Assembly: GCA_018127705.1 (NCBI GenBank)
Contig: CP072328.1
Coordinates: forward strand, 496,001 to 560,000
DNA length: 64,000 bases
Source of the DNA: TM7 phylum sp. oral taxon 349
GTDB taxonomy: Bacteria; Patescibacteriota; Saccharimonadia; Saccharimonadales; Saccharimonadaceae
Reading direction: 5' to 3'
A program made the translations under genes and the position numbers. Below the pieces are notes generated by a model, which made no database searches, was not told the DNA's origin, and saw nothing but the letters and a program-made list of their open reading frames with translations. Positions 52,590 to 62,771 of the stretch are shown piece by piece. Each line of letters starts with the position of its first letter. Positions within the stretch are counted from its first letter, which is position 1.

Positions 52590-53685
52590 TAAACTGTAGT
52601 TACAACAACTAATTACAGAAAGGAAGACCTGCTATGGCATATAATACCAATTCTAGTGCTCCTAAAGCTAGAGGCGATGCTATGAAGCTGCTCATTCAGG
52701 AGCAGCTGCCAGTTGGAGTAGTTGCACTGCGCTTGGGGGTTAACCGCAGTACTATTTGGCGCTGGCTTAAGAAATGGCAACAGCAAAACAGTAACCTCTG
52801 TTTCGTTAACAACAACCGCATTAGCCGCCAGATTAAGCCTGCCGGCTACATCCCCGGGATAGGCGCCCGTATCCAAGTTTAAGCTGCAGGCTTGCACCTG
52901 GAACATCCCAACCCTCTCCTCGCGTCCGCACAGCAACTCTCGGGCTATACCAAAGCATATAGTTAAAGCAGTCCTAGAAGCTAGAGAAAAACTAAAGCGC
53001 TGCGGCTGAAGCTGTCTGGCACTACGTAAACAATAGACTGGGGATTAAGGTTAGCCTCAGCAGCGTACGGCGCATCCTCCAGCGCCACCACTGCTTCGAT
53101 GGCGCTAGAAAACCTAGGGTAAAGAAAAGTAATCCCAAGCGCCCGCCAGCCGCTGCTCCAGGCGAACTAGTCCAAACCGATACTATTCACTACGTTGACC
53201 CATACAGCGGCAAACGGTTGTATTACTATACTGTTATTGACCTCTACACCAGAATGACTCACGCTGTTCTAGCTACTAAGCTGCGCCCAGGGCTAGCCGC
53301 CCAGGCGGTGCTTGAAGCCCGGGAACGGTGGGGTTTTACCATCTCTATGGTGCAGAGCGACAATGAACCAGAATATGGCCGTTACTTTGAGCAGACCCTG
53401 AAGAAAGCGGGCATACCTACCAGACACAGCCGCCTCGGCAGACCCAACGACAACGCCCACATCGAACGCTTTAACCGCACCCTGCAAGATGAATGCACCG
53501 GCAGAACCATAACAGCCAAAGACAGCATACAAAAAGTCCAGGCACAGCTAACGTCATACCTAGACTACTACAACAACCATCGTGTACGCTTAGGTATACA
53601 GTTACGCACGCCTAGGGAGATGTTGCAGAGGTTTTGAGTTGGATACGTAGTTTGTATGCCAGATTCAGCAACCCAAAACATCCAG
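52590..53685 (+). mobile_element. IS481-like element, inactive
   Basis: Ends are partly inverted (aaactgtagttacaac on the left; complement of the right end reads aaactacgtatccaac). The transposase inside is broken. Boundaries are approximate. Confidence 0.65.
52634..53637 (+). pseudogene. IS481-family transposase, frameshifted
   Basis: The N-terminus (52634-52882) has a helix-turn-helix (VVALRLGVNRSTIWRWLKKW). The C-terminus (53218-53637) has the integrase core: D in VIDLYTRMTHA, D in MVQSDNEPEY, E in HIERFNRTLQDE, ending LGIQLRTPREMLQRF. In between, ELVQTDTIHYVDPYSGKRL (first catalytic D) is readable in frame with the C-terminus, but stops and at least one frameshift (near 53005-53015) separate it from the start. 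Confidence 0.85.
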
Positions 53686-54400
53686 CACTCTGGAACAGAG
53701 CATGTCTAAACGTCATGTGATAATGCTCTCAACTGTCGCTAGGTGACTGAATCACGAATCTTTACAGTCCGCAACCAACATTCACATAACCGTTCACCAT
53801 AAAGCCCCAATCCCTAATATCAGCCCTTCCAATGAAGTGACCTTTTTCGTTGTTGTCTTTTACTATTTACCCATAAACATCCAATAATTTTAGCTATCCT
53901 CTTAGCCTAAAAACACCGTATATCGATATCCGGTATAGTTTGTCTATTTTACCTCTGTTGTGTGTTGTTCCTTTTTCTCTCCTTTCTTATATATAATATA
54001 TAAGAAAGGAATAATGAATAAGTATGGAGTAAGTAAGTAAAGAAAGAGTAAAGAATAAAGAATAAAGAATAAAGAATAAATAAATATGAAGTGAGTAAGT
54101 AAATAAATAAAGAAATAAAAGAATAAGTATGAAGTAAGTGAAGAATTAAATTATTAATTAAAGAATAAATAAGAAGAATAACTAAATTATTAAATAACTA
54201 AGAATTATAAAAAAGAAGAGTTTAGATAAGAAGTTTAGATATGATAAGAGAATATGAAAGTAAATAAATAAGTAACGTTGCATGCGTATTTATTGCTAAA
54301 TCGTGCATAAGTAACCTAATGGTTAGTTAGCTCTAACTTATCCTTTACATGGTTTAGACAGTTGGTTTGAGTGATTTAGTTAAAGTGCCGTACCGCGATG
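53686..54400. other. gene-free region with AT-rich, low-complexity core
   Basis: 53686-53980 shows no recognisable feature. 53985-54290 is almost pure A/G/T with repeated aataaag, aagtaag and aaataaat units; no ORF. The rest leads into the rpsL promoter. Confidence 0.5.
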
Positions 54401-54402
54401 TC

Positions 54403-54432
54403 TAGACAAAATACTGTCATCCGTGTTATAAT
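54403..54432 (+). promoter_or_regulatory. rpsL operon promoter
   Basis: TAGACA (54403-54408) and extended TGT-TATAAT (-10 at 54427-54432), spacing 18. The leader is about 140 nt and contains a small hairpin (agagc / gctct, 54522-54540). Confidence 0.65.
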
Positions 54433-54578
54433 GCCGATGAGTTTCTCTGGTTCGTTGTCGCAGGAATGTCTAGGCACCAATCAGACGCGTGAGATGGATT
54501 GCTGCTATACTTACGCATACAAGAGCCTTTAGCAAGCTCTACTAAGAGGATAAGTATAAATAAAGGAATAGGTGATTT

Positions 54579-54992
54579 ATGCCAACCATCAATCAGCTGG
54601 TACGCAAGTCGCGTAAGACGGCGGCAAAAAAGTCGAAGTCTCCAGCGCTTGGGCGCATTCATAACGCGCTGAAAGTTCGGTACTACGATCAAAACGCACC
54701 ACTCAAGCGCGGCGTGTGCGTGAAAGTAACAACCAAAACGCCAAAAAAACCTAACTCTGCACTCCGTAAAGTTGCGCGTGTGCGTCTGACGAACGGATAC
54801 GAAGTTTGGGCATATATTGGCGGCGAAGGACATAACTTACAAGAGCACGCAGTCGTACTTGTGCGCGGCGGTCGTGTGCCAGACCTGCCGGGTGTGCGCT
54901 ACCATATCGTGCGCGGCGCGCTTGACCTACAGGGCGTTTCCAAGCGCAAACAAGGTCGTTCAAAGTATGGTACGAAAAAGGAGGATAAGTAA
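54579..54992 (+). CDS. rpsL: 30S ribosomal protein S12
   Basis: 137 residues. It begins [13 protein letters not shown] and holds [21 protein letters not shown] (decoding-site loop) and [16 protein letters not shown], all standard S12. The Lys in TPKKPNS is the wild-type, streptomycin-sensitive form. Ribosome site aaaggaa. The stop is followed after 2 nt by rpsG. Confidence 0.97.
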   Translation: MPTINQLVRKSRKTAAKKSKSPALGRIHNALKVRYYDQNAPLKRGVCVKVTTKTPKKPNSALRKVARVRLTNGYEVWAYIGGEGHNLQEHAVVLVRGGRVPDLPGVRYHIVRGALDLQGVSKRKQGRSKYGTKKEDK

Positions 54993-54994
54993 TC

Positions 54995-55474
54995 ATGCCT
55001 CGTAAAGTTACTAAGAAATTGCAGCGCACCATCAAGCCGGATCGCAAGTATCAAAGTGTTCTCGTGCAGCGCTTGATAAATAAATCGATGCTCAACGGTA
55101 AAAAACAAGTTGCTGAACGCGCCGTTTACAGCGCACTTGAGCAGGCGGCGAAAACACTCAAGAGCGAAGAGCCGCTAGAAGTTTTTGAAGCCTGTATCAA
55201 AAATATTAGCCCAGCATTTGAGGTGAAATCTCGTCGTGTTGGTGGTGCGAACTATCAGATTCCGTTTCCGATTCAGGGTCATCGTCAGCAACACTTCGCG
55301 TTTATGTGGTTAGTGCAGGCGGCGCGTAGCAAAAGCGGCATGCCATATAGTAAGCGCCTTGCGACCGAAATTGTTGATGCCGTCAACGAAACTGGTATCG
55401 CGTTTAAGAAAAAAGAAGACACGCATAAAATGGCAGAAGCCAACCGCGCTTTCGCGCATTTTGCACGCAGCTAG
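54995..55474 (+). CDS. rpsG: 30S ribosomal protein S7
   Basis: 159 residues. MPRKVTKKLQRTIKPDRKYQSVLVQRLINKSM, KNISPAFEVKSRRVGGANYQIP and HKMAEANRAFAHF are the usual S7 blocks. It nucleates the 30S head. Ribosome site aaggagg (inside the end of rpsL). Confidence 0.97.
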   Translation: MPRKVTKKLQRTIKPDRKYQSVLVQRLINKSMLNGKKQVAERAVYSALEQAAKTLKSEEPLEVFEACIKNISPAFEVKSRRVGGANYQIPFPIQGHRQQHFAFMWLVQAARSKSGMPYSKRLATEIVDAVNETGIAFKKKEDTHKMAEANRAFAHFARS

Positions 55475-55583
55475 TCGGTTTACGGTTTCGTAAAACACCG
55501 CCCGCGCTAAGGTGAGCTTTGCGTACAAATTGATCAAGAGCGGCTCTAGTGAGTGCTGCAAGGAGATAGAAGGAGTTTAAATT

Positions 55584-55712
55584 ATGAATATTCAAATCTT
55601 GAATTGCTTAACTATGATTTTGCCGTTTATAATTATAGCTGCTTACGTAGCTGCTGCTATCTGGATCGTTCGTTGGTTTATCCGCAACGACAGGGGCAAA
55701 AGTAAACAATAA
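55584..55712 (+). CDS. 42-residue single-pass membrane protein
   Basis: From the ATG at 55584: a hydrophobic helix (about 10-33, TMILPFIIIAAYVAAAIWIV) and a basic tail (RNDRGKSKQ). Two good ribosome sites precede it (aaggagat and aaggag). It lies 109 bp after rpsG and 25 bp before a terminator, so it is the last gene of the rpsL-rpsG transcript. Unknown function. Confidence 0.7.
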   Translation: MNIQILNCLTMILPFIIIAAYVAAAIWIVRWFIRNDRGKSKQ

Positions 55713-55737
55713 TCAGCTGCGATCTATTCTTCGCATG

Positions 55738-55770
55738 AAACGCTCTCCTTATGGAGAGCGTTTTGTTTTA
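55738..55770 (+). terminator. terminator of the rpsL-rpsG transcript
   Basis: An 11-bp stem aaacgctctcc / ggagagcgttt with loop ttat, then tgtttta. It separates rpsG from the protease gene and fusA. Confidence 0.92.
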
Positions 55771-55779
55771 CTGCGTGTA

Positions 55780-55788
55780 TGCTACAAT
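55780..55788 (+). promoter_or_regulatory. extended -10 of the protease gene, apparently leaderless
   Basis: TGC-TACAAT with the -10 at 55783-55788, 6 nt from the ATG at 55795. Confidence 0.6.
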
Positions 55789-55794
55789 AAGCGC

Positions 55795-58146
55795 ATGCGT
55801 AATAAGAAATCTTTTAAGGTATTAATTACCGCTACTATAGTATCGGGCGTCATGCTGGTGGCGATTATCATAGCTGGATATATGATTATCCGCCAGAACC
55901 AGCAGAACAACGTCGCGGAAACGGCTCGCAACAAGCTTAGAGGGGTTATGCTAAGCGCTCAGCAAACGACCAAGCGTAGTGTCGTTTCCAAGCTCGGCTT
56001 CACTGTGCATTACGATAACGCGTTATTCAGCGCTTCGGCGCATGAAGCTACCGCGAAATCAAACAGCGATACATACAACGCTAATACCTATAAAGACGAC
56101 GAGCTAAAAGTATCCCGCGGCTATAACCTTGTAGAGGTTGGATTTAAGAAAAGCGATCCAGGATTGTCCGGTAAGTCGAAGCTCGCAAATAGCGTTATTA
56201 GGCCGTATTTGTCAGTTCACACATCTCGTAAAAGAGATTATTTTGATCGCAGCACGATGCCCGAGCAATACAAAGATACAAGCAAATATTCAGATCTTGA
56301 ATTAATGGCTTCGGTGAAGGTGAAGCAATTTCAAGAAAACGACCCAAACGACGAATGTAAAGTGAGCGACATAACAATCTCGGGCAAAAAGTTTAAGTTG
56401 GTTGACAGTACTCGCAAATCGAGATTTAGTCAAACAGAGCAAATCATTGGACATCGTTACTCCTATATGACCGTGCAAAATGGCCGGCCGTACTGGCTGG
56501 AAATGACAGTGTACTCAGCGGTGCCAGAGAATGACAAGGCAGAGATTGAATCTCTTATCGCAAGCGTTTCGTTCCAGAAGCCGGACGAGAGTTTATTGAC
56601 GCGCGCAGACGACGCCGATAGTGCGCCCGCAATTAAGCTTGCCGCTCAATCATCGTCAAGCTCATCCAGCAAAGGCGTAGACGATAAAGACATAACGAAT
56701 ATTCCATACGAAATCGACGATAGTTCTCTTATAAACGTTGTCGCAAGAAATCAGATAGCGACGGTTCGAGTTGGAGCATACCGCTGCGCAGATGTACGAT
56801 ATACCGCAGAAAATGGAGCGCAGCTAAATTTAACTGGCTTGTGTGTGCGCGGGATAGGCAGCGGCTCTATTGTGTCGAGTGACGGATACATTGCAACCAA
56901 TGGTCACGTTACCGATATAAGGACTGCTGGCCTATTTGACAACGGCATCCAAGACAGTATGGTAGACGGGTATCTGAGTTTTCTCGTCCGAGCAGGCTAT
57001 CTGACCCAGTCCGAGGCAAATCAGCTATTGGCGCGCGCAGAATCTGGTGACGGTGAAGCAGCGTCAACGCTAATGAGTTTTATTAACCGCGTACCAAACA
57101 GTAATATTACCATCAGTAACGATCAATCGTCGTACATCATCCAGACTTCAAACGATCCGATTCGCTGGGACGCTAATGGCTGGGTGGCGACAAAAACTAA
57201 CCTGATGGCAAAAAAGATTGATTCCGAAGTCGAAACGAACGACAGAGCCTTTAACCGGAATAGCAAGAAGACTGATGTAGCAATTTTGAAAGCAGACGGA
57301 GAATTTCCGGCAGTGGAATTGGGCGACATAAACAGCCTGCATGAAGGATCTCAAATAACGGCGCTCGGGTTTCCATGGATCGTTGATAAGGGGCTAGATA
57401 CGACCAACGCGACCACCGTACCGACAGCGACACAAGGCCGGGTAGACGGCATAGAATCTGATGCGGGCGGACATACGCTATTTTCCATGTCGGCGAAAAT
57501 TGCATCGGGCAACAGCGGCGGACCGGCATTTGACGATAGCGGCAGGCAAGTAGGAATTAATACGTATGGGTCGGGCGGAGACAACTGCGAAGACTCAGGT
57601 TCTAAAAATAACTGTTTTGGGTCAGGGCTTGCACGCGATATAAAAGACCTTAAAGCTATGGCTCGCAAAAATAACATACGATTATCAAGCGACGGAGAAT
57701 TGACTAAGCTATGGAAAGATGGTCTTGAAGAGTTCTCGCATGGGCAGTATTCTCGGGCAGCAACGTATTTCGAAAAGCTTAATAGTAAATATCCAAACAA
57801 CTACCTAGTTTCGCGTATGTTGCAGATATCCCAAAACACGGCAGACAACTATGTTGAAGAGCCTTCGACAGAATCTGTACCAAGCGAAGAATACAAGGGC
57901 GACCCTAATGATGTTGATGCCTACCGTGCGTACATTAAGAAAGAAGCGGAAAGTGCGCTCGGCAAAAAAACTAACAAGCCTGTTATCATCGCGGTAATCG
58001 TCATCGGGTCTATCACGGGAATAATGTTTACTGCAGGGATTTGTTTGATTATCTACTTTGCGGTGCGCCGAAAGCCAGCTATAGTCCCGAGGCAGCTGCC
58101 GCCACAGCCGCCATTTCCGCCGCAGAATTGGCCGCCGCGATATTAG
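55795..58146 (+). CDS. HtrA-like trypsin-fold protease with two membrane anchors
   Basis: 783 residues from the ATG at 55795; the longer frame to 55735 runs through the terminator. An N-terminal helix (about 10-32) is followed by an extracytoplasmic region of 300 residues, then the protease domain with H371 (ATNGHV), D494 (KTDVAIL) and S574 (SGNSGGPA), a complete triad of the S1C type. A Ser-rich linker lies near 285. A tetratricopeptide-like helical part (GLEEFSHGQYSRAATYFEKL) precedes a second membrane helix (about 737-765) and a Pro-rich cytoplasmic tail (QPPFPPQNWPP). No PDZ domain is evident. Likely envelope quality control or processing of host-contact proteins. Confidence 0.85.
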   Translation: MRNKKSFKVLITATIVSGVMLVAIIIAGYMIIRQNQQNNVAETARNKLRGVMLSAQQTTKRSVVSKLGFTVHYDNALFSASAHEATAKSNSDTYNANTYKDDELKVSRGYNLVEVGFKKSDPGLSGKSKLANSVIRPYLSVHTSRKRDYFDRSTMPEQYKDTSKYSDLELMASVKVKQFQENDPNDECKVSDITISGKKFKLVDSTRKSRFSQTEQIIGHRYSYMTVQNGRPYWLEMTVYSAVPENDKAEIESLIASVSFQKPDESLLTRADDADSAPAIKLAAQSSSSSSSKGVDDKDITNIPYEIDDSSLINVVARNQIATVRVGAYRCADVRYTAENGAQLNLTGLCVRGIGSGSIVSSDGYIATNGHVTDIRTAGLFDNGIQDSMVDGYLSFLVRAGYLTQSEANQLLARAESGDGEAASTLMSFINRVPNSNITISNDQSSYIIQTSNDPIRWDANGWVATKTNLMAKKIDSEVETNDRAFNRNSKKTDVAILKADGEFPAVELGDINSLHEGSQITALGFPWIVDKGLDTTNATTVPTATQGRVDGIESDAGGHTLFSMSAKIASGNSGGPAFDDSGRQVGINTYGSGGDNCEDSGSKNNCFGSGLARDIKDLKAMARKNNIRLSSDGELTKLWKDGLEEFSHGQYSRAATYFEKLNSKYPNNYLVSRMLQISQNTADNYVEEPSTESVPSEEYKGDPNDVDAYRAYIKKEAESALGKKTNKPVIIAVIVIGSITGIMFTAGICLIIYFAVRRKPAIVPRQLPPQPPFPPQNWPPRY

Positions 58147-58280
58147 CCATCCTGCATTAACAGGTGTTAAATACTGTATTTGCAAGAATAAATCTGGTAT
58201 AATAACCGCTAAGAGTAGTTTTTTGGTGGCAAAAAATAGCCAAAAACTCGGATAATATTATTTAAATTAAAGGAAACCCC

Positions 58281-60368
58281 ATGGCAACGAACGTTCCACT
58301 AAAAAACTTTAGAAATGTTGGCATTATTGCGCATATTGATGCAGGCAAGACGACGACGACTGAGGGTATTTTGTACCGCACTGGTATCAACCATAAAATC
58401 GGTGAGGTGAAAGGCGATGGTGACGGTGCGACGACCGACTGGATGGCACAGGAAAAAGAACGCGGCATCACGATTACATCGGCGGCCGTAACATGCTTCT
58501 GGAAGGGTCATAAGATAAATATTATTGATACGCCGGGACATATTGACTTTACGGCCGAAGTAGAGCGTTCGCTCCGTGTGCTTGATGGCGCGGTGACAGT
58601 ATTCGACGGCAAAATGGGTGTTGAAGCCCAGTCTGAGACAGTTTGGCGCCAGGCGAATAAATACGGCGTGCCACGCCTCTGCTTCATCAATAAGATTAAC
58701 CAAACGGGCGGCGATTTTTACAAATCGCTAGAAAGCATCCATACGCGCCTTAGTAAGCAAGCATTCCCGATTCATTTGCCGATTGGATTTGAAAAGGACG
58801 TTTGCGGCGTGGTCGATTTGGTTGAAATGAAAGCGTACACCTACAAAGATTACACTGATCATGAGCTGATTGAAGGCGAAATCCCGGCAGATATGCTGGA
58901 AAAAGCACAGAACGCGCGCAGCTTGCTTGTTGAAAATGCCGTTGAAGCCGACGATGACTTGATGATGAAGTTCCTTGATGAAGGCGAGACGTCAATTACG
59001 AAAGACGAGCTAAAGATGGCGCTACGTAAGCGCGTACTGGCAGGCGATTTCTTCCTAGTGACGGGCGGCGATGGTCGCGGTGTGATCGTCGAAAAACTAC
59101 TTGATATCATGACAGATTACTTGCCAAGCCCGCTGGATGTCGATGAGATTTGGGGTAAAAACCCAAAGACGGGTGATGAAGTCGGTCGTAAGCCGGACAA
59201 CAAAGAACCGATGGCGGCACTGGCGTTTAAGATTGCTGCTGATCCGTTTGTTGGTAAACTGATCTTTGTCCGTGTGTATTCGGGCGTACTTAAAGCTGGT
59301 AGTTACGTGCTTAACACGACAACGGGCGAGAAAGAACGTATCGGGCGTATTGTACGTATGCATGCCGATAAGCGCGAGGATATTGATTCAGTTGGCGCAG
59401 GCGACATCGCTGCGGTCGTTGGTTTAAAAAATACGTACACCGGTAACACATTAGCAGATGCGGCGCACCCGATCGCACTTGAGTCAATTGAGTTTCCTGA
59501 CCCGCCGGTATCAATCGCTGTTGAACCGAAAACGAAAGCCGATCAAGAAAAAATGGGTATTGCCCTGCAGCGCCTTGCAGAAGAAGATCCAACATTCCGC
59601 ATTCATACCGACGAAGACACTGGTCAGACAATTATGTCCGGTATGGGCGAGCTCCATCTCGAAATCCTCATTGACCGTATGAAGCGCGAGTTTAATGTTG
59701 AAGCAAATGTCGGCGAGCCGCAAGTTGCCTACCGCGAAACCATTAAGGGTACAGCGGAGGTGCAGGGTAAGCATGCTAAGCAGTCCGGTGGCCGCGGCCA
59801 GTACGGTGACGTATGGGTACGCTTTGAGCCGAACGAAACCGGAAAGGGCTTTGAGTTTATCGACGAGATTAAAGGCGGCGTGGTGCCGCAGGAATACCGC
59901 CCGGCGGTGCAAAAAGGTATCGTTGAAACATTAAACGGCGGTGTTATTGCGGGTTATCCGGTGGTTGATGTCAAAGCCACGCTCTACGACGGTAGCTACC
60001 ATGATGTTGACTCCAGCGAGCTGGCGTTTAGCTTGGCGGGTAGTCTAGCAGCACGCGCTGGCATCAAGCAGGCCAATCCGGTACTGCTTGAGCCGGTTAT
60101 GCATGTTGAGGTGACGACGCCAGAAGAGTTTATGGGCGACATCATCGGTGACCTGAACTCGCGTCGCGGTCGTATTGAGGCGATGGAAGACTTGATGGGC
60201 GGTGCAAAACTTATCAAAGCGATTGTGCCACTCGCTAATATGTTTGGCTACACCAGCGACATTCGCAGCATGAGCCAGGGTCGTGCTGCCAGCACGATGG
60301 AGCTAGCGCACTACGAAGAAGTTCCACCGAACGTAGCGCAGGAAATTATTGAGAAGCGCTCAAAATAG
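58281..60368 (+). CDS. fusA: translation elongation factor G
   Basis: 695 residues: G1 HIDAGKT at 18-24, G3 DTPGHIDF, G4 NKIN, then domains II-V with typical blocks ([31 protein letters not shown]). It translocates tRNA and mRNA on the ribosome. Ribosome site aaaggaaa. In most bacteria it directly follows rpsG; here a membrane protein, terminator and protease lie between. No tuf gene follows. Confidence 0.97.
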   Translation: MATNVPLKNFRNVGIIAHIDAGKTTTTEGILYRTGINHKIGEVKGDGDGATTDWMAQEKERGITITSAAVTCFWKGHKINIIDTPGHIDFTAEVERSLRVLDGAVTVFDGKMGVEAQSETVWRQANKYGVPRLCFINKINQTGGDFYKSLESIHTRLSKQAFPIHLPIGFEKDVCGVVDLVEMKAYTYKDYTDHELIEGEIPADMLEKAQNARSLLVENAVEADDDLMMKFLDEGETSITKDELKMALRKRVLAGDFFLVTGGDGRGVIVEKLLDIMTDYLPSPLDVDEIWGKNPKTGDEVGRKPDNKEPMAALAFKIAADPFVGKLIFVRVYSGVLKAGSYVLNTTTGEKERIGRIVRMHADKREDIDSVGAGDIAAVVGLKNTYTGNTLADAAHPIALESIEFPDPPVSIAVEPKTKADQEKMGIALQRLAEEDPTFRIHTDEDTGQTIMSGMGELHLEILIDRMKREFNVEANVGEPQVAYRETIKGTAEVQGKHAKQSGGRGQYGDVWVRFEPNETGKGFEFIDEIKGGVVPQEYRPAVQKGIVETLNGGVIAGYPVVDVKATLYDGSYHDVDSSELAFSLAGSLAARAGIKQANPVLLEPVMHVEVTTPEEFMGDIIGDLNSRRGRIEAMEDLMGGAKLIKAIVPLANMFGYTSDIRSMSQGRAASTMELAHYEEVPPNVAQEIIEKRSK

Positions 60369-60396
60369 TCGCTTGTTTTTCTGCAGCAGTTCGCAG

Positions 60397-60432
60397 AACC
60401 GAGGGGTTATCATACACCCTCGGTTTTCATTT
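60397..60432 (+). terminator. fusA terminator
   Basis: A 9-bp stem aaccgaggg / ccctcggtt around an 11-nt loop, then ttcattttg. Confidence 0.88.
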
Positions 60433-60469
60433 TGTGTCGGTCAACAAAAGACGATACGCAAGCACGCTC

Positions 60470-60498
60470 TTGCGCTAATCTGTCTATCCGCTTATACT
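60470..60498 (+). promoter_or_regulatory. promoter of the ABC transporter operon, apparently leaderless
   Basis: TTGCGC at 60470-60475, 17 bp, TATACT at 60493-60498, then 8 nt to the ATG at 60507. Confidence 0.7.
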
Positions 60499-60506
60499 AA
60501 AACTAT

Positions 60507-61328
60507 ATGCGGTGGGCAGCAAAACAGAAGAAGGCAATTGCGCGGATAAAGTGGCTGACGCTTGGCGCGCTTGTAACTATAGCAATCGGCTATATGTACT
60601 GGGACACTGAAATCAATCCAGGCAGTGCCCAGCACACCAGTTCGTCGGGTAGCGGACTTGAGAAAACGCTAATCATGGGCACTGATCCCGGCTTCAAGCC
60701 GTTTGAGTACAAAAACGGACAAAATGTTGTTGGATTCGATGTCGATTTGGTGCGTGAAATCGCTAAAGACACGAACCGCTCGCTACAGATTGAGGAAATA
60801 TCGTTTGACGGTTTACTGCCGGCGCTCCAGGCAGGGCGGATTGATTTAATTGCCGCCGGTATGACTGTCACGCCGGAGCGCGCCAAAAACGCTGCCTTTT
60901 CTACTACCTACTATTCGGCGGCGCAAAAGGTTGTCGTGCCGAAAACTGGCTCGACGGTTGAGTCGGTTGATGACTTGAAGGGTAAACGTATCGGCGTGCA
61001 GCTTGGCACAACGGGCGATACGCTCGCGCATAAGATTACAGGTGCGTCGGTCGTGCAATTGCCCGCGACATCAAATGTTATGCAAGAGCTGAATGCGCGG
61101 CGTATCGACGCAGCAATCATGGACAACGGTCCAGCGACGCAATATTTAGCGACGAACCCGAACCTCACCATGCTGGCGCGCGACTTAACGAAAGAGGACT
61201 ATGCTATCGCTATTAAGAAGGGTAATGCTGAGTTGCTCAAGCAAGTGAACGATAGTATCAAAGCTATGAAGAAAGATGGACGCTACGACGCGCTCGTTAA
61301 AAAGCATTTTGGAGTAAGCGCATCATGA
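60507..61328 (+). CDS. amino acid ABC transporter substrate-binding protein
   Basis: 273 residues. A membrane helix (about 16-33) without a lipobox Cys anchors it; the periplasmic-binding-protein type 2 domain follows: GTDPGFKPFEYKNGQNVVGFDVDLVREIAKD, GRIDLIAAGMTVTPERA, IGVQLGTTGDTLAHK. These are the blocks of polar amino acid (Gln/His/Arg) binding proteins. An uncleaved anchor replaces the usual lipid anchor. First gene of a three-gene uptake operon. Confidence 0.9.
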   Translation: MRWAAKQKKAIARIKWLTLGALVTIAIGYMYWDTEINPGSAQHTSSSGSGLEKTLIMGTDPGFKPFEYKNGQNVVGFDVDLVREIAKDTNRSLQIEEISFDGLLPALQAGRIDLIAAGMTVTPERAKNAAFSTTYYSAAQKVVVPKTGSTVESVDDLKGKRIGVQLGTTGDTLAHKITGASVVQLPATSNVMQELNARRIDAAIMDNGPATQYLATNPNLTMLARDLTKEDYAIAIKKGNAELLKQVNDSIKAMKKDGRYDALVKKHFGVSAS

Positions 61329-62026
61329 ATACGTTTGAAATCCTCTTTGGCGACGAGCGCTATTTATATCTGACGCGCGGACTAGAGGTTACGCTGCTCC
61401 TTACGGTATTTTCAACGATCATTGGTATCGCTATCGGGCTAATAATCGCGCTTATGCAGCAATCGCAGTGGCAGCCGTTCAAACGCTATAAACCATCGCG
61501 CTTGCAGCGCTGGCGCCCAGTGGCGTGGCTGGCAAATATCTACACCGTCATTATCCGCGGCACGCCGTCGCTCGTACAGCTGCTGATCATGTACTACGTC
61601 GTGTTCGGCTCGTACCGCAGCGTGTCGAAGCTATGGATCGCGAGCCTAGCCTTTGGTATCAACAGCGGCGCGTATATCGCAGAGATTATCCGCGGCGGCA
61701 TTGAGGGCGTCGACAGCGGGCAAGTCGAAGCGGCGCGGTCGCTGGGGCTCAGCCGCTGGCAAACGATGCGCTACGTCGTCCTGCCGCAAGCGCTGAAAAC
61801 TTCATTGCCGGCGCTCATTAGCGAATTTATCACCTTGCTAAAAGAAACCTCAATCGTCGGCTGGATCGGTATGAACGACCTCATGCGCGGTGCTGATAAT
61901 ATTCGCTTCCAAACTGCCACGGCATTTGAGTCGCTCTTTGCTGCTGCACTACTATACTTGGGGCTCACGACTATATTCACGCGCCTGATGCGACGCGTCG
62001 AAAGGAGACTAAAAGAAAGTGATTAG
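61325..62026 (+). CDS. amino acid ABC transporter permease
   Basis: 233 residues with about five membrane helices and the His/Glu/Gln/Arg/opine permease signature (IIRGTPSLVQLLIMYY; GVDSGQVEAARSLGLSRWQTMRYVVLPQALK, the EAA loop that docks on the ATPase). ATG overlaps the preceding TGA (ATGA). Probably acts as a homodimer, since only one permease gene is present. Confidence 0.93.
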   Translation: MNTFEILFGDERYLYLTRGLEVTLLLTVFSTIIGIAIGLIIALMQQSQWQPFKRYKPSRLQRWRPVAWLANIYTVIIRGTPSLVQLLIMYYVVFGSYRSVSKLWIASLAFGINSGAYIAEIIRGGIEGVDSGQVEAARSLGLSRWQTMRYVVLPQALKTSLPALISEFITLLKETSIVGWIGMNDLMRGADNIRFQTATAFESLFAAALLYLGLTTIFTRLMRRVERRLKESD

Positions 62027-62744
62027 TATCGAAAACTTGCACAAAAAATACGGTAAAAACCACGTGCTGAAAGGGATTGATTTGCAAATCGATCAAGGCG
62101 AAGTTGTTGTAATTCTTGGTTCAAGCGGCGGTGGCAAAAGCACTTTGCTGCGCTGTATTAACATGACCGAAACACCGACTAGCGGGCGCGTGTGGGTGAA
62201 CGGCATCGATATGACCGACCCGCATACAAATCTCAACCAAGTACGCGCCGACATCGGTATGGTGTTTCAGCAGTTCAACTTGTTCCCGAATATGAATGTC
62301 ATTGATAACATCATGCTAGCGCTTACGAAAGTGCGTAAGCTGTCGCGTCGCAAAGCGCGCCAAACCGCGCTTGAAGCGCTCGAAAAAGTCGGTTTACGCG
62401 AAAAGGCCAACGAATTTCCCAGCCATTTATCGGGCGGGCAAAAGCAGCGCGTTGCGATCGCGCGCGCCATGGCGATGCAGCCAAAGGTCTTGCTCTTTGA
62501 TGAGCCAACTAGCGCCCTCGACCCGGAAATGGTCGATGAAGTGCTAGCGGTTATTCGCAAGCTCGCCAGTACCGGTATTACTATGGTGATCGTCACGCAC
62601 GAAATGTCGTTTGCGCGCGATGTCGCTTCGCGCATTATCTTTCTGGACGGCGGCAAGATCATCGAAGACGGCACGCCCGAAAAAGTCATCAAGCACTCGC
62701 GCCACGCCAAAGTCCGCTCGTTTTTCGAGGCGCTGACGAATTAG
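62019..62744 (+). CDS. amino acid ABC transporter ATP-binding protein
   Basis: 241 residues, GTG start inside the end of the permease gene. Walker A GSSGGGKST at 34-42, Q-loop VFQQFNLFP, signature LSGGQKQRVAIARAMA from 137, Walker B VLLFDEPTSALDPE, H-loop VTHEM. A GlnQ/HisP-type ATPase that drives uptake by the two preceding proteins. Confidence 0.95.
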   Translation: MISIENLHKKYGKNHVLKGIDLQIDQGEVVVILGSSGGGKSTLLRCINMTETPTSGRVWVNGIDMTDPHTNLNQVRADIGMVFQQFNLFPNMNVIDNIMLALTKVRKLSRRKARQTALEALEKVGLREKANEFPSHLSGGQKQRVAIARAMAMQPKVLLFDEPTSALDPEMVDEVLAVIRKLASTGITMVIVTHEMSFARDVASRIIFLDGGKIIEDGTPEKVIKHSRHAKVRSFFEALTN

Positions 62745-62771
62745 CGTAAAAATAGTAAAGAAAATCCTTAG

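Noticed and set aside
55735-55794. 20-codon N-terminal extension of the HtrA-like protease
   Set aside because: It is encoded by the terminator hairpin and the promoter.
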